The translations under genes and the position numbers were made by a program. 5,578 nucleotides of DNA from assembly GCA_903837445.1 (NCBI GenBank), contig CAILUR010000061.1:1-5578 (forward strand), written 5' to 3'. The notes under the pieces were generated by a model. That model saw only the letters and a program-made list of their open reading frames with translations. It was not told the DNA's origin and made no database searches. Origin of the DNA: an uncultured bacterium. GTDB taxonomy: Bacteria > Oederibacteriota > PGYV01 > CAILUR01. Numbering within the stretch: the first letter of the stretch is position 1; the number at the start of each line of letters is the position of its first letter. Shown piece by piece: positions 1 through 5,488 of this stretch.

Positions 1-569
1 AGATATTCGCCTACTCCAGTAATTGTACCACCTGTGCCAACGCCGGAGACAAAAATATCCACCTTGCCATCGGTATCGTTCCATATCTCAGGGCCAGTGG
101 TGTTTTTGTGTATTTCTGGATTTGAGGGATTTTCAAATTGCTGCAGAATTACAGCACCAGGAATCTCGGAAGTTAATTCCACGGCTTTGGAGACAGCTCC
201 ACTCATTCCTTTGTCCACAGGAGTGAGCACAAGCTGTGCACCAAAAATTGAAAGAAGTTGTCTGCGTTCCACACTCATAGTTTCAGGCATAGTCAAAATA
301 AGGTGATACCCTTTCGCCGCGGCTGTAAAGGCGAGCCCTACTCCAGTGTTTCCACTGGTGGGCTCTATGATGGTATCTCCTGGTTTTAATTTACCGGTTT
401 TTTCAGCATCTTCTATCATGGCAACGCCAATCCTGTCTTTCACAGAAGACAAGGGATTAAACGATTCCAATTTAACTACCACAGTGGCTTTAGCAGTAGC
501 GGTAATTTTATTTAATTTTACCAAAGGAGTATTGCCTACTGTCTTTGTCAAATCTGCAAAAATTTTCAT
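1..569 (-). CDS. cysK: Cysteine synthase (O-acetylserine sulfhydrylase), N-terminal part, cut by window edge
   Basis: Cytosolic PLP enzyme that makes L-cysteine from O-acetylserine and sulfide, the last step of cysteine synthesis. The 189 complete codons seen are about 60% of a usual protein of roughly 305-310 residues; the C-terminus lies beyond the left edge. Visible family marks are VGNTPLVKL near the N-terminus, NPLSSVKDR with the PLP-binding lysine at about K44, the substrate loop TSGNTG (71-76), MPETMSVERR (94-103) and the glycine-rich phosphate loop GVGTGGT (176-182). The ATG at 567-569 is set by AGGAGG (577-582) seven bases upstream. It follows metY by 45 bp with no promoter or terminator visible between them, so it is probably the third gene of the rrf2-metY-cysK operon. 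A cystathionine beta-synthase-like paralogue is possible from the fold, but the MPETMS and SSVKDR motifs favour CysK. Confidence 0.95.
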   Translation of the reverse strand, partial: MKIFADLTKTVGNTPLVKLNKITATAKATVVVKLESFNPLSSVKDRIGVAMIEDAEKTGKLKPGDTIIEPTSGNTGVGLAFTAAAKGYHLILTMPETMSVERRQLLSIFGAQLVLTPVDKGMSGAVSKAVELTSEIPGAVILQQFENPSNPEIHKNTTGPEIWNDTDGKVDIFVSGVGTGGTITGVGEY

Positions 570-614
570 GTTTTTCCCTCCTGTTTAAACTCTCGATAAG
601 TTTGGATTTAAAAC

Positions 615-1907
615 TTAAACTTTAGCGAGGGCTTGGTCAATATCTGCGGTAATGTCAAAGATATCTTCTATGCCTATGGAAAGGCGTACAAAATCATTTG
701 TCACACCAGTTGCGAGTTTTTCTGCATCGGAAAGCTGTTGGTGAGTGGTGGAGGCTGGATGAATAGCCAAAGATTTCGCATCGCCAATGTTAGCGACATG
801 CGAAATAAGGCCGAGGGAATTGATAAATTTTTGTCCCGCTTCAAGACCGCCCTTAATTCCAAAACCGATAATACCACCAGCGCCTTTTGGAAGATATTTT
901 TTTACTCTTTCTTTTTCTACACTATTGTCAAGACCAGGATAATTTACCCAGGCGACTTTTGGATGTTTTTCAAGGTGCTTGGCAACTGCCAGTGCATTTT
1001 CACAATGTTTGGCCATTCTGAGATGAAGGGTTTCAAGACCTTGCAAAAGAAGAAAAGAGTTAAAAGGAGAAAGCGCCGCACCAAGGTCACGCAGTAATAT
1101 TACTCTGGCCTTAATGATAAAAGCAATGTTGCCAATGGGTTTTAAGGCTTCTACAAATTTAAGGTTGTGATACGAAGGGTCGGCATCCGCTATAAGCGGG
1201 AACTTTCCATTTGTCCAGTCAAATTTACCTGAATCAATAATGGCGCCTCCTAAAGTAGTGCCGTGGCCACCAATAAATTTTGTCGCGGAATAAACTACTA
1301 TGTCTGCACCGTGGTCTATCGGCCTAAGCAGATAAGGAGTAGAGGTATTATCTATGACAAGGGGAAGACCATTTTTGTGCGCGATTTTTGCTATGCCTTC
1401 TACATCGCAAACATCAAGTTTTGGATTTCCTACAGATTCTGCATAGACAGCTTTTGTTTTAGGTGTGATGGCTTTTTGTATGGCATCCAGGTCATTTGAT
1501 TTTACAAAATTAACTTTAATTCCAAATTTAGCAAAAGTGTAATGAAGCAGATTGTAAGTCCCACCGTAAAGATTATTACACGCTACTATCTCATCGCCGG
1601 CTTGCGCTAAATTGAGGAGAGCAATTGTAATTGCTGATTGTCCGCTGGCAGTTCCTAAAGCTCCAACACCGCCATCAAGCAGGGCAAGGCGTTTTTCAAA
1701 GATATCCGTAGTGGGATTCATAAGGCGAGTGTAAATATTTCCAAACTCTGTCAGTCCGAAAAGATTTGCGGCATGTTGTGTGTTCTGGAACTGATAAGAA
1801 GTGGTCTGATAAATAGGTACAGCTCTTGAGCCAGTGGTAGGATCAGGTTCTTGTCCACCGTGTATAAGAATTGAATCTGTTCTGAGGGTGTTGTCAATTT
1901 TACTCAT
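615..1907 (-). CDS. metY: O-acetylhomoserine sulfhydrylase (Cys/Met metabolism PLP enzyme)
   Basis: Cytosolic PLP enzyme of the Cys/Met (cystathionine gamma-synthase-like) family that makes homocysteine from O-acetylhomoserine and sulfide. The 430-residue length fits MetY rather than the shorter MetB/MetC (about 380-400). Visible marks are the N-terminal DSILIHGGQEPDPTTGSRAVPIYQ stretch, NIYTR (57-61, PLP-phosphate contacts from the partner subunit), TASGQSA (86-92), VIDNT (184-188) with the pyridine-binding Asp186, SATK (207-210) with Schiff-base Lys210, and VRLSIG (407-412) with the carboxylate-binding Arg408. The ATG at 1905-1907 has AAGGAG (1915-1920) seven bases upstream; the stop is TAA. 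It sits between the Rrf2 regulator and cysK, so sulfide is offered to both four-carbon and three-carbon acceptors. Acetyl rather than succinyl preference is inferred from the family, not seen directly. Confidence 0.94.
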   Translation of the reverse strand: MSKIDNTLRTDSILIHGGQEPDPTTGSRAVPIYQTTSYQFQNTQHAANLFGLTEFGNIYTRLMNPTTDIFEKRLALLDGGVGALGTASGQSAITIALLNLAQAGDEIVACNNLYGGTYNLLHYTFAKFGIKVNFVKSNDLDAIQKAITPKTKAVYAESVGNPKLDVCDVEGIAKIAHKNGLPLVIDNTSTPYLLRPIDHGADIVVYSATKFIGGHGTTLGGAIIDSGKFDWTNGKFPLIADADPSYHNLKFVEALKPIGNIAFIIKARVILLRDLGAALSPFNSFLLLQGLETLHLRMAKHCENALAVAKHLEKHPKVAWVNYPGLDNSVEKERVKKYLPKGAGGIIGFGIKGGLEAGQKFINSLGLISHVANIGDAKSLAIHPASTTHQQLSDAEKLATGVTNDFVRLSIGIEDIFDITADIDQALAKV

Positions 1908-1929
1908 TTTAGTGCTCCTTGTTTTTTTT

Positions 1930-1943
1930 TGGGGTATCCCCCA
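1930..1943 (-). promoter_or_regulatory. Small GC hairpin in the rrf2-metY gap
   Basis: Read on the minus strand, TGGGG-GATA-CCCCA forms a five-pair hairpin with a four-base loop, about seven bases after the rrf2 stop and 22 bases before the metY start. It is followed by a run of nine A, not U, so it is not an intrinsic terminator in the operon direction. It could be an mRNA stability or processing element between cistrons, or a protein-binding dyad (ATACCCC-like). The stem is short and the function is unproven. Confidence 0.35.
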
Positions 1944-1949
1944 TAAGTT

Positions 1950-2417
1950 TTAAATAAAATACATTTCTTTATTTTGCACAGTTTCGTCTATGACTTTTTG
2001 TTTCATGGAAAGATCAAAAAATGTGATATTATCAATCACATCGCTGATCTTTTCCCTCACCTCCTCCCAAATAGGTTTAAGGACACATTTTTTTTCAAAA
2101 TTGCAGTATTGATAGCAAGACTTAGAGACACACGCGATAGGCGCAGTAGAGCCATCAGTCAGGCGTATTATTTCACCGAGAGTTATTGTCGCAGGTGCTT
2201 TCGCCAGAGCATAACCACCATTGGCACCCCGACGGCTTCTGATATAACCTGCATTCCTCAATATAAGAAGGATTTGTTCTAAAAACTTTAAAGGAATATC
2301 TTGGGTTTTTGAAATTTCAGAAAGTTGGCAATAGCTATCTACATTATTTGGATCATATTTTGTAGAAAGCAATACAAGCGCCTTGATTGCATAATCTCCT
2401 TTGTAAGAAATCTTCAT
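1950..2417 (-). CDS. Rrf2-family transcriptional regulator with a cysteine cluster (IscR/CymR-like)
   Basis: A 155-residue DNA-binding regulator of the Rrf2 family. Residues 1-80 are the winged helix-turn-helix: it starts MKISYKGDYAIKALVLLS, has the recognition-helix region IPLKFLEQILLILRNAGYIRS (41-61) and the wing SRRGANGGYALAKAP (61-75). Next comes GEIIRLTDG (81-89), then cysteines at 96, 101, 105 and 111, and the usual C-terminal W-EEV helix. IscR and NsrR ligate an Fe-S cluster through three cysteines here, so a cluster-sensing role is plausible, although spacing differs from IscR. CymR, the Rrf2 regulator of cysteine metabolism in Firmicutes, is the functional parallel suggested by the metY-cysK neighbours. 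The ATG at 2415-2417 has AAAGGAG (2427-2433) nine bases upstream. It is first in the operon and probably autoregulated through the dyad over its promoter. Which signal it senses cannot be decided from sequence. Confidence 0.92.
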   Translation of the reverse strand: MKISYKGDYAIKALVLLSTKYDPNNVDSYCQLSEISKTQDIPLKFLEQILLILRNAGYIRSRRGANGGYALAKAPATITLGEIIRLTDGSTAPIACVSKSCYQYCNFEKKCVLKPIWEEVREKISDVIDNITFFDLSMKQKVIDETVQNKEMYFI

Positions 2418-2447
2418 ATTAATAAGCTCCTTTTAGTATTGATTACT

Positions 2448-2470
2448 TTGTCTATCAACATAGTAGACAA
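2448..2470. promoter_or_regulatory. Candidate Rrf2 operator (inverted repeat)
   Basis: A perfect inverted repeat, TTGTCTA-(9 bases)-TAGACAA, spans 23 bp. It overlaps the last two bases of the -10 box of the rrf2-metY-cysK promoter and covers the expected transcription start (about 2462). Size and placement fit a dimeric Rrf2-type repressor blocking its own promoter. No second copy of the full dyad was seen in front of metY, cysK or queA. That the neighbouring Rrf2 protein binds it is an inference from position. Confidence 0.6.
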
Positions 2471-2497
2471 TATACAAGAAAAAATATAAATTGTCAA
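2469..2497 (-). promoter_or_regulatory. Sigma70-type promoter of the rrf2-metY-cysK operon
   Basis: On the minus strand, the -35 box TTGACA (2492-2497, perfect consensus) is separated by exactly 17 bases from the -10 box TATATT (2469-2474). The expected start is near 2462, giving a leader of about 45 bases before the rrf2 ATG. The -10 and start region are overlapped by the 23-bp inverted repeat, which implies repression when a protein is bound there. Confidence 0.82.
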
Positions 2498-2569
2498 GAA
2501 CTATTTTGATTTTTATTTTTATAAAAGAAAATATGAGTAGATTTAACATATGGAGTTTATAAAATAGAA

Positions 2570-2638
2570 GATGGGAGAGTTAAATTGTTGAGCCTAAAAA
2601 GGCCGCTCTCCCATCGAACCGTATTGCTTAGCCGGTTC
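2570..2638 (+). ncRNA. Candidate structured RNA: two adjacent hairpins with complementary loops
   Basis: Hairpin 1 pairs GATGGGAGAG (2570-2579) perfectly with CTCTCCCATC (2606-2615) around a 26-base loop, which itself holds a small GCC/GGC stem. Hairpin 2 follows with no linker: GAACCG (2616-2621) pairs with CGGTTC (2633-2638) around an 11-base loop. Loop segment GTTGAGC (2587-2593) can pair with GCTTAGC (2626-2632) through seven pairs, two of them G-U, which would make a kissing or pseudoknotted fold. A -10-like TATAAA (2558-2563) lies six bases before the first stem base, so a transcript could begin exactly at the stem; no good -35 is seen. No poly-U run follows hairpin 2. I do not recognise a known riboswitch. 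It could be a small RNA, a cis leader of queA, or a non-transcribed intergenic repeat. Sequence supports the pairing, not the function. Confidence 0.4.
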
Positions 2639-2645
2639 ATATTTA

Positions 2646-2655
2646 AAGTATACTT
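2646..2655. promoter_or_regulatory. 10-bp palindrome upstream of queA
   Basis: AAGTATACTT is a perfect palindrome about 40 bp upstream of the queA -10 box and just downstream of the two-hairpin element. Its position would suit an upstream binding site, but ten-base AT-rich palindromes also arise by chance, so this is a weak call. Confidence 0.2.
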
Positions 2656-2692
2656 ATGGAAATTAAAAAGTCAAGCGAGGGGAGTATTTTTT

Positions 2693-2701
2693 TGTTATAA
2701 T
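2693..2701 (+). promoter_or_regulatory. Extended -10 promoter giving a probably leaderless queA mRNA
   Basis: TGTTATAAT is a full TGn extended -10 with a perfect TATAAT box (2696-2701). Six bases separate it from the ATG at 2708, so normal start-site spacing places +1 on or next to the A of the ATG. No convincing -35 is present, which is common for extended -10 promoters. The nearest purine-rich Shine-Dalgarno-like stretch (GAGGGGA, 2677-2683) is about 24 bases from the ATG and upstream of the -10, so it would not be in this transcript. Confidence 0.7.
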
Positions 2702-2707
2702 CTTCGC

Positions 2708-3739
2708 ATGGAAAAAAAATACGATATTCATACATATAATTACGATTTGCCAGAGGCCTTAATAGCACAGACTCCTTTAGAAAAACGCGATGCCTCCCGC
2801 TTGCTGATATTAGACAAAGACACAGGGACGATTAGGCATAAACATTTTTTTGATATTTTAGATTATTTAGAAGCAGGAGATTGTCTGGTAATGAACGACA
2901 CACGGGTAATTCCGGCAAGAATATACGGGTATAAAGAAAAAACTGAAGCGAAAATTGAAATTTTAATTCTTGAGAAAATAGACGCTTATCTTTGGGAAGT
3001 TATGATGAAAAATTCAAAACGGATAAAACAAGACGAGTGTATTATTTTTCCAGAAGGCATAACTTTTACTGTAAAAGAAAAAACTGGAAAAACAGTTTTG
3101 GGGACTTTTAATTGTGAGGAAACTGAACTTATAAAGCGTTTATGGAAATGTGGAGTTATGCCTCTGCCGCCATATATAAAAGAAGATGTAAAAGGAATAA
3201 AACACAAGACCAGATATCAAACAGTTTTTGCGGAAAAGGAAGGAGCAAAGGCAGCTCCTACAGCGGGCTTGCATATGACGCCTGACCTTCTGGCAAAATT
3301 GTCAAAAAAATCAATAAAAACAGCACTTATAACCCTTCATGTAGGACTGGGGACTTTTGAGCCAGTAATGGAAACGGATATACGAGAGCATAAAATTCAC
3401 GCGGAAAGATTTGAAATTACAAAAACTGCTGCCGACACAATAAACAGCGCTAAGCGGGTAATTGCTCTGGGCACGACTTCCCTACGAGCTTTAGAGACGG
3501 CGGCGGATGAAAAAGGAAAAATTAAACCAGGCGCGGGGCTGACTTCTATATATATATACCCCGGCTACAAATTTAAATGCGTGAACCGGCTTATCACAAA
3601 CTTTCATTTACCAGAAAGCTCGCTTTTGTTTTTGGTAAGCGCTTTTGCCGGGACACATAATATCTTGAACGCATATAAGGAAGCGGTGAAGGAAAAATAT
3701 AGATTTTTTTCTTATGGGGATGCAATGTTTATTAAATAA
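2708..3739 (+). CDS. queA: S-adenosylmethionine:tRNA ribosyltransferase-isomerase (queuosine synthesis)
   Basis: Cytosolic enzyme that transfers and isomerises the ribosyl part of S-adenosylmethionine onto 7-aminomethyl-7-deazaguanine at the wobble base of GUN-anticodon tRNAs, giving epoxyqueuosine. From the ATG at 2708 it has 343 residues, the normal family length. Motifs in order are MNDTRVIPAR (62-71), PLPPYI (152-157), RYQTVFAEKEGAKAAPTAGLH (169-189), GLGTFEPV (213-220), LGTTSLRALET (254-264), YPGYKFK (284-290), LITNFHLPESS (295-305) and FSYGDAMFI (334-342). The frame stays open upstream to a TTG at 2585, but those 41 codons run through the hairpin element and the promoter and match nothing in the family, so the ATG is preferred. 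It is transcribed divergently from rrf2 and appears to be alone. No other queuosine gene or recognisable preQ1 riboswitch is in the window. Confidence 0.96.
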   Translation: MEKKYDIHTYNYDLPEALIAQTPLEKRDASRLLILDKDTGTIRHKHFFDILDYLEAGDCLVMNDTRVIPARIYGYKEKTEAKIEILILEKIDAYLWEVMMKNSKRIKQDECIIFPEGITFTVKEKTGKTVLGTFNCEETELIKRLWKCGVMPLPPYIKEDVKGIKHKTRYQTVFAEKEGAKAAPTAGLHMTPDLLAKLSKKSIKTALITLHVGLGTFEPVMETDIREHKIHAERFEITKTAADTINSAKRVIALGTTSLRALETAADEKGKIKPGAGLTSIYIYPGYKFKCVNRLITNFHLPESSLLFLVSAFAGTHNILNAYKEAVKEKYRFFSYGDAMFIK

Positions 3740-3762
3740 AAGAAGAAAGAAAAATTTGTGGC

Positions 3763-3798
3763 AGAAAAATGACTTAATTAAGGTATTAGCATTTTTCT
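3763..3798 (+). terminator. AT-rich hairpin after queA, possible weak terminator
   Basis: AGAAAAATG (3763-3771) pairs perfectly with CATTTTTCT (3790-3798) around an 18-base loop that contains the palindrome CTTAATTAAG (3773-3782). It lies 24 bp after the queA stop. The downstream arm contains a run of five T, but the stem has few G-C pairs and the T run is within the stem, so it is at best a weak terminator. Its last base is the first base of the -35 box of the next promoter, so it could equally be a regulatory site. Confidence 0.35.
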
Positions 3799-3826
3799 TG
3801 ACTTTGTGAACAAAAACGGATATATT
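3798..3826 (+). promoter_or_regulatory. Sigma70-type promoter of the propeller gene pair
   Basis: The -35 box TTGACT (3798-3803) and -10 box TATATT (3821-3826) are exactly 17 bases apart. The expected start near 3833 leaves a short leader of about 23 bases containing GAGG (3847-3850), five bases before the ATG at 3856. This makes the two propeller genes a separate transcription unit from queA. Confidence 0.75.
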
Positions 3827-3855
3827 TAATTAAATATGATATTTACGAGGTCAAA

Positions 3856-5043
3856 ATGACTAAAAAAGCGAAGAGGCTTTTAATTGTTTTAGTGTCAGTA
3901 TTAATATCAGCACATATTTTCGCCTTACCTATGTCCGAAGCGGCAGCGACAGCAGCTCAACCCCCAAAAATCCTTTTAAAACAAGTGATTTATTATGTAT
4001 TTGAAGACAGCAAAAATCTTTTGCAGATAGGAATAATGGGTGAAAACGGAGAAAACAAGAAAGTCCTTACTAAAGAAGGGAATAATTGGTGCCCTACTGT
4101 GTCCCCTGATGGAGAGAGAGTGGCATTTTTCTCAGATAGGAGCGGTTTTATTAACATATTCGTAATGTATGTGGATGGAACTCAACAAAAACAGCTCAGT
4201 TACGATGAAGTGGAAAATGAGAAAATAGACCTATATAACAGAGGCCAGCTTTCCTGGACCGGAGACAGTCTTCGTCTTTTGTTTTTAAAACGCGGAAATA
4301 TTTTGCAGATTGATTTAAACGGAGAAAACCAGACCTCTTTTACTGATTCAAATGATGTGACCACTTTTAAAATGTCTCCTGATAATAGCAGAATTATTTA
4401 TACCAGAGAAAAAACTAGACAGCATAATGGTTTGTGGCTTTATTTATACGAAGGGGCAGGAATCAATGATGTAAAAGAGAAACAAATTACTCCCAGCAGT
4501 ATTATTAACGCTTCTTTTGACTGGGGTTCAGATAACACTTCCTTAGCCTATTTTAATAATCGCGGAATATTTACCATAAGCTGTTTTGGACTTTCTAATA
4601 AGCTGATTAAGACCACTTACTATATTAATAATGATGTGGTGTGGAGTCAGACACAAAAAGATCCAAATGAAAATAACATAGCGTTTATTTCCGACGAGAA
4701 CAATGGACCAAATATTTGGATAACAAAGCCAGATGGGACTAATTTAACGCAGATAACTAAAAACGGCGGAGCAAGTCCCTGCTGGTTCCCAGATGGTAAA
4801 AACCTTCTATATATTGAAGAAAATGATATTTTTAAATACGATGTAAGCGCTAAAGAAATGAAAAAACTGACTTATTATTTTAATTCCTATTATCCAGTAG
4901 TAGCAAATATAAAAATGGTGATAACAAAAGAACATAAGCCTTCGGAAATATCTCCACTCAAACTGGCAACCCCTGGCACGGATGGAAAAAGTGTTCCAAC
5001 TTCCCTTCCAGAAAAAAGTACAGGAGTAGCAAATGAAAAATAA
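3856..5043 (+). CDS. Exported TolB-like six-repeat PD40 beta-propeller protein
   Basis: A 395-residue protein of unknown specific role. The N-terminus is a signal peptide or signal anchor: basic MTKKAKR, then a hydrophobic core at about 8-23, with possible cleavage around residues 23-31. The rest carries PD40/WD40-like repeats of the TolB C-terminal type, near 80-96 (TVSPDGERVAFFSDRSG), 131-147, 171-186, 221-237, 261-283 and 308-324 (CWFPDGKNLLYIEEND), which fits one six-bladed propeller. Blade ends such as NIFVMYVDGTQQKQLS and NIWITKPDGTNLTQIT are typical. The tail after 360 is a low-complexity Ser/Pro/Thr/Gly segment with no clear domain. No tolA, tolQ, tolR or pal gene is nearby, so it should not be named TolB. 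Such propellers usually bind proteins or glycans in the periplasm or at the cell surface. It has its own promoter and overlaps the next gene by 11 bp. Confidence 0.85.
   Translation: MTKKAKRLLIVLVSVLISAHIFALPMSEAAATAAQPPKILLKQVIYYVFEDSKNLLQIGIMGENGENKKVLTKEGNNWCPTVSPDGERVAFFSDRSGFINIFVMYVDGTQQKQLSYDEVENEKIDLYNRGQLSWTGDSLRLLFLKRGNILQIDLNGENQTSFTDSNDVTTFKMSPDNSRIIYTREKTRQHNGLWLYLYEGAGINDVKEKQITPSSIINASFDWGSDNTSLAYFNNRGIFTISCFGLSNKLIKTTYYINNDVVWSQTQKDPNENNIAFISDENNGPNIWITKPDGTNLTQITKNGGASPCWFPDGKNLLYIEENDIFKYDVSAKEMKKLTYYFNSYYPVVANIKMVITKEHKPSEISPLKLATPGTDGKSVPTSLPEKSTGVANEK
5022..5026 (+). promoter_or_regulatory. Ribosome binding site inside the upstream gene (translational coupling)
   Basis: AGGAG lies within the last codons of the exported propeller gene, six bases before the ATG at 5033. 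That ATG is in another frame and starts 11 bp before the end of the upstream TAA, so the two genes are very likely translationally coupled. Confidence 0.75.
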
Positions 5044-5488
5044 AATTTTAGTCTTAATAGCAGTTTTGTTTCTTATAGTCTCTATGGTGGGGTGTAAGAA
5101 ACAACAGGCCGCTCCAGTACCGACGCCAAGCCCCACAGCTACAAGTGTACCTAAAATTGAAAAAATACTTTATATAAATAACGGCGACTTGTATAGCATG
5201 AAACCAGATGGTACAGGTAGTGAAATACTTTTTCCTGATGGGACCAGCAAATGGTTTCCTTGCATCTCCCCTGATGGGCTGGCGGTTGCCTATTGGGCGC
5301 AGGAAAAAGGGTCATATAACCTCTGGGTGGGTAATTTTATAACTGCAAAAGCCACACAAATAACTTTTGACAATGATACTGTTGAAGGCGATATTCAAAA
5401 CTTTACCATTCGTAATGCGCCAGTTTGGCTGCCAGATGGACAAAGCCAAGTCAGAGCTGAAAGTGCAGACAAAAACTCTCGGGCTTGA
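5033..5488 (+). CDS. PD40 beta-propeller lipoprotein, apparently truncated at its 3' end
   Basis: A 151-residue open frame beginning with a lipoprotein signal: basic MKNK, a hydrophobic core to about 19, and the lipobox SMVGC with Cys21 as the likely lipid-modified residue. Residues 26-40 form a Pro/Ala/Ser/Thr spacer. A propeller begins at about 43: GDLYSMKPDGTGSEI, then FPCISPDGLAVAYWAQEKGSYNLWV (75-99), then APVWLPDGQ (129-137). A propeller needs several more blades, yet after Gln137 (codon 5441-5443) the sequence loses all repeat character and hits TGA 14 codons later. Every intact gene here ends with TAA, so this stop is also unusual. The first 137 codons look genuine and similar to the upstream gene; the C-terminus should not be trusted. 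Frameshift alone does not explain it, because neither other frame resumes a PD40 repeat. Rearrangement, decay or an assembly join are the options. Confidence 0.65.
   Translation: MKNKILVLIAVLFLIVSMVGCKKQQAAPVPTPSPTATSVPKIEKILYINNGDLYSMKPDGTGSEILFPDGTSKWFPCISPDGLAVAYWAQEKGSYNLWVGNFITAKATQITFDNDTVEGDIQNFTIRNAPVWLPDGQSQVRAESADKNSRA

Noticed and set aside
633..1499. Plus-strand open frames at 633-1097 and 1263-1499
   Set aside because: They are antisense to the well-supported metY gene and show no family motif.
1974..2282. Plus-strand open frame of 102 codons
   Set aside because: It is antisense to the Rrf2 gene and has no recognisable features.
2616..2640. PreQ1-II riboswitch, suggested by GCTTAGC in a loop just upstream of a queuosine gene
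   Set aside because: Only the short loop string is shared; the following small hairpin and the A-rich strand pairing with a Shine-Dalgarno site are absent. The preQ1-I consensus is also absent.
2570..2640. tRNA or tRNA remnant, from GGTTC on the plus strand and GGTTCGAT on the minus strand
   Set aside because: The 10-bp stem encloses only 26 bases, and there is no D arm, anticodon arm or proper acceptor stem in either direction.
2585..2707. In-frame extension of queA from a TTG at 2585 adding 41 residues
   Set aside because: It crosses the hairpin element and the queA promoter, matches no QueA N-terminus, and the ATG at 2708 gives the normal family length beginning MEKKYDIHTYNYDLP.
4807..5136. 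Minus-strand open frame of 109 codons across the propeller gene junction
   Set aside because: It is antisense to two genes with clear signal peptides and repeats, and has no recognisable protein features.
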